Part shown: positions 1-10,825 of the stretch, piece by piece
Layout of the letters: each line of letters begins with the position of its first letter
Position numbering within the stretch: the first letter of the stretch is position 1
Assembly: GCF_001540865.1 (NCBI RefSeq)
Contig: NC_033642.1
Coordinates: forward strand, 3,429,365 to 3,493,364
DNA: 64,000 bases
Direction: 5' to 3'
Source: Ananas comosus
Taxonomy: Eukaryota; Streptophyta; Magnoliopsida; Poales; Bromeliaceae
The notes under the pieces: model-generated
What the model was told of the DNA's origin: nothing
Seen by the model: the letters and a program-made list of their open reading frames with translations, nothing else
Database searches by the model: none
Translations under genes and position numbers: made by a program

Positions 1-3000
1 TTCCTCCTTCAACATAAACTACAGGGACTGACTGAAACACAACCATTATCAACTTCCCATATTTTTTGTCAAGAGCTTCAGCTGAGGGAAAGACAAGAAA
101 CCAAATTACATCAAACATCAGCATTTTCTTCTATTTGTGAAGTTTTGATCTCTTCTTTTAACAAGAAAACAGAGACACCAAATATATTCTCTGCCTATAA
201 GAAAAGAGAAAGTTCAAACCAAAGAAATATGAGAAATAAAAAGGTCAATAAGCTGAATTAGCATTTACCTATTTCAAAATAAATGCTACTGCAAGAAAAA
301 TAAAACAAAAAATTAAGAGGAAAATGCTTTGCTGCAGAAAACAACATGCTCCAAAAATAAGAGTGGCAAACTCAAATCTTTTGGAGAAAAGGAAGTAGAA
401 CATCTACATAACACAATTTTGCCGCTGAGACTTCTGAATTCTGATATGATGTATTTTATTTGGTGTTCACTATTTTAGGTTGACCAAAAACAGTATATAT
501 ATAATCAATTCTATTTGGCAACCAAGAACAAGGGTGCATCACATACTAAAAACATAATATTTCACTTTTGTCATTTACTATAATCCAATGATACAGCATT
601 TAACTATTCAAAATCCAAACACACAGTTTCCCATATCAGAGTAAAAAGAAACTCGGGGGAAAAACTATAGGACACAGAATAATTAGACATATGATGAGTC
701 CTATGCTCTAACAGCAAAGCAACAAACCTGATCAGTCAAAATTTAAGTGAAAGGAAATAAATGGGAAGCATTGTGAGCATCCACAAAAGCTAACAGGTTA
801 CCTAACTGCTAACAATAAGAAACAGAAAATAAAAATAGTCAACAATAAGCATTGTAGTAAGACATACCAGAGACATGTACAGAAAACAACAACAAAGCCA
901 CATTATGCAGTATCTTTCTTCGATCAAAAGGGAGCTCCTTCCAAGAATCTAAATAAACAATATAATTAAAATGATATTTCAATTCTTTATGGGTCAGCCT
1001 TTCTGTTAGTTCAGAAAAAAAGCATATACTACTTACCAATACGTAGCAGAAGTTCAGACAAACTGTCGTGGAAGCAAGAACAACATGCATCAAGGAATTT
1101 CTTATTACATCTGACAAGGTTTAATGAAGCTTGCCAAGGTGATTCCATTTGGGTCAGTCTCTGTGAAACATTATTCATTATTCTTTTTAGCTAATATATT
1201 GCACTTTCATACATTGACAAACCAAAACAAAACAAGAAGCCGAAATATAATATGATGCAACAAAAACTTACTTTGAAAAAGCCAAACTCAAAAAGCTTCT
1301 CCAAATTGCCAACTACTTGATCAAGCAAGTCTAAGTCCTCAATTATCATAACAAAGTTGTTGGCCTCTGTTTTTACTTTATTCAACATCCTAAAAGAGAT
1401 TATAAATTAAAATAAATAAATACATAAATAATGAACATCATGAATGTTCACTAGTGGAAGTTAACTCGTAGAGATCAAAGTTACAAGGAAAATAAAGCAT
1501 GATTGTTGTGTACCAGAAAAAACTCCAGATACAATAATTAGTAGCGATATAATAACAATTAAGGTGCCGAAACATCCTGAGAATTTTACATTCAATAGGA
1601 AACATGGATATCCCATCACTGAACATAACAAACAAATAGCGAGCTTTTCATTTCAATTATTGGCAAAGATTTTCCAGCAGATTTGGCTAGCTTCGCTAAT
1701 CCTCTTCCACCATTTTATAAACATTTAAGAATTTAATAGTAATCCACATCACCTCGCATCAATTTTACTCATGTTCCTGATCTATTATACTGTAGTAGAA
1801 TTTACTAAAAATAATATACGTTAACTTAGTTGTATATGAGGCTGTTAGTATTCGAAAACACACCTCTGTTTTTTATTTATTTTCTAATTATTCAAATTTA
1901 ACTATTTATACTTGTGGTATAAGAATTACAATCTGATTAATGAAGTTCTCAAGATGATCGAATCTACACTATTATGACGTATCAATCAGAAAAATAGAAA
2001 AAGAACATGAAATATTTACTTTTACGGTTTCTCTTATTGACAGCTTTTTCTGATCTAGTAGCGTATCAAATACGCTTCCAACCTAGAAAAACCTACTAAA
2101 GTGATTCAGATTGCAGATACAACCCTAAGTAGCGCATTGCGTTCCATGAAAATTCGCGGTCCATGAAACTTCTTAATAGGGTTTCCTTCAGTTTATTGAG
2201 ATTGTGTGGGAATTGTAGGTGCAATTTCTTTCATCTTTTCAGAATCTTCGAGCCTACATATAGATATCGTAGAGCAAAATGCAAAACCATATAGGTTGGA
2301 TATGGATACATATTGCATCAGAATATATTATTCATGAAACATGCTTTGAATTGCAGCATAAAACTTCCACAAAATAAACAAGTTATAAGGAATTATGGTT
2401 GCATTGCTATCAGCCTACGCTAGCATTTCAAACATGCAATTACCTTGCGTAAAGAGCTAAATAGCTCTTTATGTTATTATTCTCCTTCACGATCTCATCC
2501 AAAACAAGAAATATGGCCAGCCCATCACCAAAAGATTCAAAGACTGTTCTGAAATTAAAGCTCTTGAACGAGTTTAAAGGCCGAACATTATCGTGAAGCG
2601 AGTAGATGGCATTGAGCTGCTGCAGCAAATTCCCCAAAACCACTGTAGTCTCACTGACGGTCTCGTAAAGCTCGATGAACAGAGAGAGTGACTGCCCAAA
2701 CGCCTTTTGCGGCTCGCCTTCGAGAAGCACTTCATGTGGGCTTGAGCGGTGCCCAAACAAGAGCAGTTGCCGATAAAGATTCCTCGAGGCCTGAAGGAGA
2801 GAGCTAAACATCAAAATTATATTATGTGCAGAATCAAACCAGAATACCATTCAATCGATACAGTTCATAAGAATTCACTTCAATTCAACTAGAAATGAAA
2901 ATCTCTCTTTGGAGTAAATTGGAGATGTATCAGATTTATTCCTTTCATTGTTTGGAAAGAGATGATAATTTTAATATGTCTACTTTTCATATTATAGTCT

Positions 3001-3367
3001 TACTTAAATAATAAGAAAGCTAGTATGACTATATTTTACTAACTTAAAAAGCGATAATTGCAGGCTATAATAGCAAATGAATTTTCACAGAATTTGACAC
3101 TAGATGACTGGATTTTGTTGTATTTGGTGGGTGCATTTTAAGTTTGCACCGATCAAATCACATTTGGTTGGGTGCATTTTAAATTGGCTTAATTAAATCT
3201 TATCCGCAGGTAATAAATAGGATAAGAAAGAGATAAAATTCCAAAAGATAAGGATGGGAAAATTCATTTGCTATTATAGCCTGCAATTATCGCTTTTTAA
3301 GTTAGTAAAATATAGTCATACTAGCTTTCTTATTATTTAAGTAAGACTATAATATGAAAAGTAGACN

Positions 3368-3418
<51 letters not shown>

Positions 3419-3651
3419 GAGAGGAAAATGAATTTGTCCTGATCTTTTAAATGAAATGATAAGAACATAGTCCAAAGATTAACTTATCATGATTTGTTTT
3501 ATCCATATGTTAAATAATCTCATCTATTTAAAAGGGATAGATGAGAGAAAAAAAAAAAAACAAAAGGAAAAAAACAAAAGAAAAAGGATGGAATGAAAGG
3601 AGAAAGAAAAAGGAGGAAGGTACAGACTTGCACTTGATCTCCCTCTCCTTC

Positions 3652-3689
<38 letters not shown>

Positions 3690-5985
3690 GGTAGCAACAG
3701 GGGGAATCTTTTCCTCCCCCTCTCCACATCGTCATCATCAGATCGTCTTCGCCATCTCGATGCCCCATTCTGCCCAAGCACACACCATCGTCGATCTTTT
3801 GTGTCTATTGATCACATGCCACTGCCAATCCATCCGCGTACGGCCAGTCATCATCGATTCCTCCACGCTCATTGTTGCTGCTTTCCTCGAGCACGCCATC
3901 TAGTCGGTGAGCCTCACATCGGCACTTTCAAAGGGAGGAAGGAAACCCAGTGGCCTTCCGCTTCTTCGAACCCTTCTACTTCATTCAAAGGTCTAGATAA
4001 ACAAGATTCGCCGATGCTCTTCCCTACCAGTGATCCTCAAATGTCGCTTTACCTTTCCAGCAACCATTCCTTCACAACTCTCACCGCGATCGCAGTCGCT
4101 ACTTTGCCATTGTCGTGGACCATCTAGTTGACGTCCTCGGAAGGTGCGAAGCTAACGGCCAATGGCCCTTTGTTTCTTCAAACCTTTCAACTTTATCCGA
4201 ATTCACCGGTTAAAGAGATCTGCTACCGCTAGATGATACAGCTGCTACAACCCATGCTTTGTTTTTCGGTTGCGATTTTTATTGTTGTCGTTGCTACCAT
4301 TGCTTCTAGTTGCTGCTGTCACTGTTGTTACAGTCACTATTGTCCACTATTGCAACCAATGCTGGTTGTTGCTGGTGTTGTTGTTCTTTTTCCCTCTACT
4401 AACTACTGTTGCGGCTGTCGTCAATACCACTGCTTTTACTAGTTGCTGTTGTGGTCGCTAGTGCTACAGTTGCTGCTTTTGTTGCTTCTTCTCTGCTGCT
4501 GGTTGCTGCTGCTGCCTCCTCTACTGCTTGCTACTGTAGCTACATTTATTGTCGCTACACTACTGCATCAACATTCTCAAAGAAGAAAAAAGGGGTGAGG
4601 GCTTCTAGCTCTTTGTTTCTTTGGACCCCAAATTCTTCGAAAATGTTGGTAGATCGTGATTGACTTAAAGTCCCATCGATTCGCCACCGGTTATCAGATG
4701 ATCTCTTTGAACATTCGAATACCGATTTTAAATTGGATCCATGCTATGGCAATTTGTTGCCGGCTTTCCAAATGATTTCTTCGGACATTCGGGTGTCAAT
4801 AAGTAATCTAAGTAGCATGGTTCTAGATCATCGCGTGCTTTCTTCCAACGCCCAATCATTGAATTGTTAGGAGCTTTCTTCGGACTCCCAAACCTGACAT
4901 TTATTTTTGGGTTTTCACTTTGGCATCCCGCTATCACTAGATGATTTCTTTGGACATCCAATAGCCATGTTTTGATTGGTGGCCTATAATTCACAAGAGA
5001 TCTTCCAATGACTAGTATATCGAGCAAGCTTGCTTTTAGAAGAATAGAGAAGTGGAAAGAGGGGATTGATGCAATTTTTCTTTTGTGTTCTCGTTCTTGT
5101 ATCTTCGTGAGGAATATAAGCATTAAGGATTAATGAGATGACACTTTCTTCTTTGTGAGGGCTATTTATTTTCTTCTGATTGGCTTAATTGAAGGTAGTC
5201 CGAATGTTAAAAGACGCAACTAATCAAGGACTTTTAAGACTTTGAGGAACATTAACCCATTATCTCTGTATTATTTCAAGTTTTCTGCCATTATTTTTAA
5301 AATTTTAAATTTCTTCCTTACAATATTATGAGAATCCCACCAGATCCTTCCACATCAATTAAATTCTCATGCAATTAAAATGCACGGACACCTCTCAACT
5401 ATTTTTTTTTTTTTTCAATTGGCACGCTGCCGACTTTTGATTCTTTTGATTCAAGATTTTCTCGTGAATTGACTCGGAGATTTCGTTAAAATTTATGGCT
5501 CCTCAAGCTATCAGTCATAACAGTTATTGAAATTGGCAATTCATCTCACAAGAAAGTGTTCAGATCAGTTAAATGTAACAATATCACTGTTAAATTTAAC
5601 AAACTTTCTAATTTCATTGACAACAAGCCTAATACGAATCACCAGCCCCAAATGCTAATTCTTATACGCTCCAACGTTATCCAATACGGACATACGGTGC
5701 TGATTTTAGTATTTGGAAGGGGAGATTAGGGGTTGTTACGAATTGGGAGAGGCGAGAAATCTGGAGGCAGTCGTGGGAGAGGACGGTCAGGAACTTGGAG
5801 ACGGCGACGTTGTCCGAGCCGAGGAGGGCGGGGAGATCGGAGCGCTCCACGGGCTCTACGTGGACGCGGACAGGGTCGGCCGCGGAGGAGGAGGAGGAAG
5901 GTGAGGCGTGGAGATCGGAGAGGAGGCCTTGGGCTCGGAACCGCCCGTCGTCGACGACGCGCCGCAGCTTCTCCTGCTGCTCCAT
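1..5985 (-). CDS. WASH complex subunit 7 (SWIP-like), 5' six exons, partial
   Basis: Exons read on the minus strand are 5985-5740, 2790-2444, 1389-1272, 1160-1037, 948-868 and 81 to beyond base 1. Every junction has GT donors and AG acceptors and the reading frame is kept across all five introns. Together they encode about 332 residues of a protein family that is usually about 1,170 long. Recognisable blocks include MEQQEKLRR at the start, RSDNVAVSKFLTVLSHDC near residue 60, RQLLLFGHRSS and EGEPQKAFGQSL after the first junction, VVGNLEKLF, DSWKEL-PFDRRK and VPVVYVEGG. These match my knowledge of plant SWIP homologues. In animals and amoebae SWIP belongs to the endosomal WASH complex that drives Arp2/3 actin branching. 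Its role in plants is inferred only. The start is ATG at 5985; a longer frame begins with a non-ATG codon. Intron 1 (2791-5739) is repeat-filled. The rest of the gene lies outside the window. Confidence 0.88.
2978..3366. repeat. 109-bp inverted repeat inside SWIP intron 1
   Basis: The left arm is 2978-3086 and the right arm 3258-3366. They are near-perfect reverse complements separated by a 171-bp spacer. The spacer itself holds two diverged copies of a GGTGCATTTTAA-containing stretch. The right arm stops exactly at the single N at 3367. This is either a foldback MITE-type element or an inverted assembly artefact. Confidence 0.85.
3367..3414. repeat. Assembly N followed by (GA)n microsatellite
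   Basis: Base 3367 is N. An uninterrupted GA dinucleotide run follows at about 3372-3414, just beyond the inverted repeat. Confidence 0.9.
3415..5640. other. Low-complexity filling of SWIP intron 1
   Basis: This part of intron 1 holds a purine-rich tract (3541-3620), a (CT)n run at about 3655-3687, and a degenerate GTTGCTGCT-type stretch from about 4230 to 4560. Loosely repeated blocks with a TGATTTCTTYGGACATYC-like core follow between 4690 and 4980. Open frames here are products of low complexity and I recognise no gene. The text resembles a decayed element leader, but no terminus is visible. Confidence 0.5.
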
Positions 5986-6024
5986 GAGCACTGTAGAGGA
6001 GGAGGTGGTGAATTAGGAAACCCT

Positions 6025-6032
6025 ATAAAAGA
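6025..6032 (+). promoter_or_regulatory. TATAAAAG box between divergent starts
   Basis: The plus strand reads TATAAAAG 38 bases before the ATG at 6070, while the SWIP ATG lies at 5985 on the other strand. On the minus strand the same place reads CTTTTATAGGG, about 45 bases upstream of the SWIP start. It could serve either gene. No transcript evidence is available. Confidence 0.35.
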
Positions 6033-6069
6033 AGGTAGTGCGACGGGGGAGGAGGGCTCACGAGACGCC

Positions 6070-6180
6070 ATGGCGGGTTACGGCGACCTGCCGGGATGCC
6101 GCAAGGTCGAGGTGAAATTCCAGGTTGCAACCCTGGAAGTCGCACTCAGGTCGCTTGAGTGGGAACGAAAACAAAAATAA
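6070..6180 (+). CDS. Tiny unassigned ORF divergent to SWIP (36 codons)
   Basis: The ORF starts with ATG in a good plant context (GCCATGGCG) and ends at TAA 6178-6180. It encodes MAGYGDLPGCRKVEVKFQ followed by 18 further residues. A TATA-like box lies upstream. I do not recognise the peptide. It may be the first exon of a small gene. A possible acceptor (TTCCTGCAG) at about 7104 is followed by a short open stretch, but the frames do not give a protein I know. It may equally be non-coding 5' flank of SWIP. Confidence 0.2.
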   Translation: MAGYGDLPGCRKVEVKFQVATLEVALRSLEWERKQK

Positions 6181-7680
6181 ATATATAAACATCCATCAAT
6201 ATCTATTTATTTATTTATTTATTTATATTTATTAAACTCGATATACTTAAGGAGAAACTAAATGAGGTTCCTCCGTTGAGCCACATCGTCATTTTTTCAT
6301 GTGAATTTTCTCTCTCTCACATGGCCTCTTTTCTCTTTCACATGGTCCCACATAAATTCTATATTCATAGATCATGTACTTGCTTATTTTACATCCCCTC
6401 TTTCTTCTCTCTCTTTACATTTCTTTCTATCCCAAAACACACGCACATATGGGCTCACATGGCCTCTTGTCTAGGGGGCATATATTTATTCTCCAATTAA
6501 AATTGTCATCTCTCCCCTCTCTCTTCCCTCTCTCTCTCTACATTCTTTCCTAACCCAAGACGCACACACACAAAGAAATTCAGGAAGGAAAAGAAAAAAA
6601 GAGAGTGAAGCAGTAACAGAGTGGTCAAAAGAAATATGAAATTTGTTTGCTCTCTCTTTTTTCCCTCTTCTTTCCTAATTATTTTACACTTTTTTTTCCA
6701 TTGCCGAGCTACTTAAATTTTATTTTCTTTCGGAGGAATTTTTTCGCTAAATTTGTTTTGATTTTGTGTAGCAAAAGACTTCATCGAAAAACGGCGCTCT
6801 ATCGTGAAGCCGCATAGCCTATTTTTTTCAATTTGAAATTTTAGTTACTCTAATTATTTTACGCTGCTTTAACATTACCGAGCTGCTTACATTTTAGTTT
6901 TTTCGGATGAAATTTTTCGCTAAATTTGTTTTGATTTTGGTGGAGAAAAAGAGTTCGTCGAAAAATGGTGTTCCGTCGTTGAGCCACAGCGCCTGTTTTT
7001 TTCTAAACCTAAAGTTTTAGTTACTGTGGATATTTTATATTTTGTCTTCTAATTTTTTTTGGCACAGTTGACATTTCATGTTTTTTTCTCTTCTCTTCCT
7101 GCAGAATGTGAAGAGGCAGTTTACATACTTGGGAAGGTTAGAAGCGCACCCAAGTGAATATCCGCCGTAAATTATAGAGCGATCTCATCTGAAAAACAAA
7201 CTCTGAATCGGCATAGTCGATATGTAAATTGAATGCCATGTTTGTAATAGTTGTGACATACTTGAATTCGGAGATGAACTTAAACTCTGAAATCCAACAT
7301 GATACACCCCGAGAACTGCTGACTTGACCAGATAAATAAAAATATCATTAAGTCTCTGTGCTTATAATGCACTCAAACTTAATGATAAACCAACATGTTT
7401 GAAGTAGCCGTATATATGTGAAATATTGTTCATACTTATGCAGTTTGAAGACTGGAGAAGGGTCAGGCAAGATTAACACCAGCAAAAAATCTAGTGGAAC
7501 GGATAGGCCATAATTTAGAAACTGTTTTACAAATTATATTTGCATTATAAATGACATTATATCATATTAGATTATCTGTATTATGTATTTAGTTATCTTA
7601 TATAATGTGAATGTTTTATGTATCTCTTTATTTCTTAATAAATAAATATAATAAAAATAACATCTTATTACTCCCGAGTT
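6181..7680. other. AT/CT-rich intergenic region without a recognised gene
   Basis: The region is dominated by poly-T, CTCTCT and ATTTATTT runs. Its only structured part is the 175-bp tandem duplication listed separately. A GTTGAGCCACA motif recurs at about 6277, within the duplication and near 6985, which suggests one diverged repeat family. Confidence 0.5.
6676..7030. repeat. 175-bp direct tandem duplication
   Basis: Unit 1 (6676-6850) and unit 2 (6851-7030) align along their length. They share ATTGCCGAGCTRCTTA-like and TTTCGCTAAATTTGTTTTG blocks, then GGCGCTC/GGTGTTC. The units differ by many substitutions, so the duplication is old. Confidence 0.75.
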
Positions 7681-7687
7681 ATTAGCT

Positions 7688-7720
7688 CCCGCCACAAAGC
7701 GCGGGCCATTACTACATAGT
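7688..7720 (+). mobile_element. Helitron-type 3' terminus (degraded)
   Basis: A CCCGC...GCGCGGG hairpin is followed 14 bases later by ATAG and then T. Helitrons end with a GC hairpin about 10 bases before CTRR at an A/T target. Here the terminal C has become A. The same hairpin and an intact CTAG recur at 20402-20430. Confidence 0.5.
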
Positions 7721-7724
7721 ATAA

Positions 7725-8284
7725 ATACATGAATTGGGAACCATGCAAGGGCTCCCGTGTTTGGGGGGCCATGTGGGTCCATTTTTTTTTTTTTTTGGTT
7801 TCTCTCTCTCACCCTCTCTCACAATATTTATTTATTTATTTATAATTTATTATATACTAATTTGAACCAGAAAAGACCTTTTCTTATTTTGGGGGTCGTG
7901 GGGCCATATCAATTTTTTGAAGAATTAATTGCACATTGGGTCCCAATGTTTTCACTTTTTTTATTTTGGTCCCTAATCCCTAAACTTTGCATGTTTTTCG
8001 CTTTACTTCCCAAACAATTTTTAAGGATTAATTATAGTTTCAAACAATTTTTTCAGAATTAATGTATATATAATAATAATAAATAATATAATATTTGATA
8101 TTGAATTTTTTAAGTGTAAAAATATCTATTTTGATTTCGCATGTCTTTTGATTAGTCTTATTTTTGTGCTTTTATAATTACCAATGATTTCTTCGCTAAT
8201 TTAAAATTTAGAATCAAATATTTTATTAGTTGTATGTGTAATGATAAAATTATCATTTTACTATTACGTTTAAATAATTTTAGA
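7725..8284 (+). repeat. Tandem unit A (intact ~560-bp copy)
   Basis: Unit A begins with AAATACATGAATTGGGAACC and is repeated from 8285 as unit B. It contains a T-run, CTCTCTCTCACC and AATATTTATTTATTTAT. Towards its end it reads ATGTATATATAATAATAATA without interruption, exactly where unit B carries the retrotransposon. It has no coding content. Confidence 0.8.
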
Positions 8285-8648
8285 TAAATACATGATTGGG
8301 AACCATACAAGGGTCCCCGGATTGTGGGGCCCTATGGGTCCTTCTTCTTTTTTTTTTTGTTTCTCTCTCTCACTCTCTCTCACAATATTTATTTATTTAT
8401 TTATAATTTATTTATATACTAATTTGGAACCTAGAAACGACCTGCCCTTATTTTGGGGGGTTGTGGGGGCCATATCAATTTTTTGAAAGATTAATTGCAT
8501 ATTGGGTCTCAATGTTTTCACTTTTTTTTTTGGTCCCTAATTCCTAAACTTTGCATGTTTTTTCGCTTTACTTCCCAAACAATTTTTTAAGGATTAATAT
8601 ATAGTTCCCAAACAATTTTTTCAGGATTAATGTATATATAATAATAAT
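8285..8648 (+). repeat. Tandem unit B, left part, split by the retrotransposon
   Basis: This copy aligns with unit A and stops at the 5' LTR of the gypsy element. It resumes at 20029. The last five bases, ATAAT (8644-8648), are the target-site duplication. Confidence 0.85.
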
Positions 8649-10528
8649 TGTGGTATCCCTGGTGTTCAGCAGTAAAGGCTTGTCGACAGCTCTGGAGAGT
8701 GTCGGGACAAGTCCGAGTCGCGTTGGCGCGAAATAGACACAAAACGGACTCAGCAGGGACGCGAGAGCAGGACATGGCATTGGAATCTGCAAACAGCAGA
8801 TTTTCTGCTTGTTATACCGGTAGAACCATCAAGGCGTACCGGTACACTTTCTGTACCGGTACAATATCAGGGGTGTACCGGTACACTTTGACAGATTGTG
8901 AGCAGCTGCTCTCGGGTTGCCATTTGTACTGGTACAAATAGTCGTGTACCGGTACACCAGGGTAGGTGAGAGGGTGTTTTGGTCATTTTGTGTCTCATTC
9001 ACATCACCACTTCCCTCCACCACTTATATAGGATAGAGAAGAGTTGAGAGAGGATGTTTTCATTTTTCTTCTTCTTCTCTCTCTCTCTCTAGCATCGGCC
9101 GAGCAAGGAGGAGCTCGGGTGGAGTGTTCGCGTCGCGAAACCATTCAAGCGCACATTTGTTGCCATAGCATCGCGAGGAGGTCGGGCGAGGGTGCGATTC
9201 CGCCGTTCTCGACGTCGTGCCGAAGTTGGTTTGGCTTTTGAGGTGGGTTTATCATCGAATTCTTACTCCTAGAGGCTCGTTGGTCGACATGTATATTTCG
9301 GGTTTACACGTACTTGTATTATAGCTCTAATTCATGGTTGCTTCATGTTTTGCTAACTAGAATGAATTTAGAGCATGGTTTTAATTATGGATAAACTATA
9401 CATGTTGGACTTGGATTTGACTTAGGAGAAAATTCGCGAATGACCTGTCATATGCTTACACTACCAGATTTAGCTCTGGGAGCCGTTATTATTTTGTATC
9501 ACCGCAGTATCAGCGTGGTGGATACCCTAGGTAGTGTAGATTACTGTTACGCTCGTGCTGGAATGCCGAGCTTATTTTTATAATAGTGTTCAGACTGTTT
9601 CGGACTGTTGGGGGCCGTCGGGATTGATGGTGGACTCAGATTGCCATTTTGGCATCAGATTGTGTCGAGAGCACGTGATTTGTTGGTTGTTAGATTAGTT
9701 GGACCCGGTATACTTGACTATAGCCTGCGAGAGTCTTATTGAGCTTGACAGAGTTACGCTTGCATACTCGATTGGGTAGCGCCCATGAGTGCCACTCCGG
9801 AGTCGGGCTTTGTGCTACTGCGTTGGTGTCGAGGTGTCCTGTTTGGACTTGCTATCCACTGACTGCTTAGTGTAGAGGTAGCTTTAGCTTCGACAGGCGG
9901 GATGGGTGTGTTCACAGTCACTGGGAAGGGTATGGTTACAGTCTCGAGTGAGGTTGGGTCAAGATTGACATTTTCTGCAGATTGTTAGTATTAGAGCATT
10001 ATAGTATTATGGTTTTTAGCTGTAGATTTTGTTCCAGCTTTATGTACTATCCCTGCTCCTTTCTGTAGACTTTGTGGGTGGATCGATGATGTTGAGGGCG
10101 ACACCCAATGAGGACTACTTGTTTTTACAGTAGTTCTCACGCCCAGTTGTTACCTCTCTTTTTGCAGAGCCTTCGGTTCCGGCTGCTGCACTTTCGGAGG
10201 CGAATCGTGGCAAGGGCGTCACGAGTTAGAGCCCTACCAGACGAGCCAGAGCTAGTGGAGTACCGGCTACAGGTAGTTGTAGTTTTTGGTTCATTACATA
10301 CTGATGTTATACCTCGCTGGAGCGAGTGTTTATGTACCAGGAAACTGTGTATGTATTGATCCATTTTTATTATATACTCATGTTCTTTCCTAGCAGCTCT
10401 ATACTACTGGTTGTAGTGTGTTTTATTACAGGTACAGTTAAAGCATCGCTTCGTATACAGGGAAAATACCTAGGTATACGGCGGGTCTGTTAGCGAGCCC
10501 GAAAAAACGAGTAATCCGGGGCGTGATA
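8649..10528 (+). repeat. 5' LTR of the gypsy element (1,880 bp)
   Basis: The LTR starts TGTGGTATCC and ends GGGGCGTGATA; the other copy ends TGACA, so one terminal C has become T. The upstream part (U3) carries paired TGTACCGGTACA palindromes at 8816-8957. A TATATA box lies at 9024-9030, with a CT-rich probable leader beyond it. Confidence 0.95.
8816..8957. promoter_or_regulatory. U3 palindrome array, GTACCGGTAC type
   Basis: ACCGGT-like cores begin at 8816, 8838, 8855, 8877, 8928 (ACTGGT) and 8948. Most are embedded in the longer palindrome TGTACCGGTACA. They fall in pairs 22, 22 and 20 bp apart, about 70-200 bp upstream of the TATA box. Confidence 0.8.
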
Positions 10529-10536
10529 GATTAAGT

Positions 10537-10548
10537 TGGTATCAGAGC
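10537..10548 (+). other. Primer-binding site (initiator tRNA-Met)
   Basis: TGGTATCAGAGC lies eight bases after the 5' LTR and matches the 3' end complement of initiator tRNA-Met used by many plant LTR elements. Confidence 0.92.
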
Positions 10549-10825
10549 TTAGCATTAGGTCGTTGGGACCTAAGAAACCTAAGTTTGGCAAACTTTAGGA
10601 AGGCAAGATGCGAGGGGCGTGATTTATCGCGAAAGTCAATAATTAGTTGTTTTAACTCCTCCTGAAGCGGAGGAAGTGATTGAACGAGTTTATGTTTCGG
10701 TCTAGAAAAATTATGTTGGCTGCAGACGACATAATTTTGAGGAGAAACAGGGGCCGCCTTCTAGACTTTCGTTGATTGGGTCGAGAGTGTTTGTTTGATC
10801 TGACCCTGTTCTGTTCCTTGCAGCT

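Noticed and set aside
5713..6071. Several plus- and minus-strand frames over the SWIP first exon and its 5' flank
   Set aside because: They are GC-rich shadows of the SWIP exon, which has clear family similarity in another frame.
7100..7153. Possible last exon after TTCCTGCAG, downstream of the 6070 ORF
   Set aside because: An acceptor-like site and a short open stretch exist, but the frames do not join to a protein I know.
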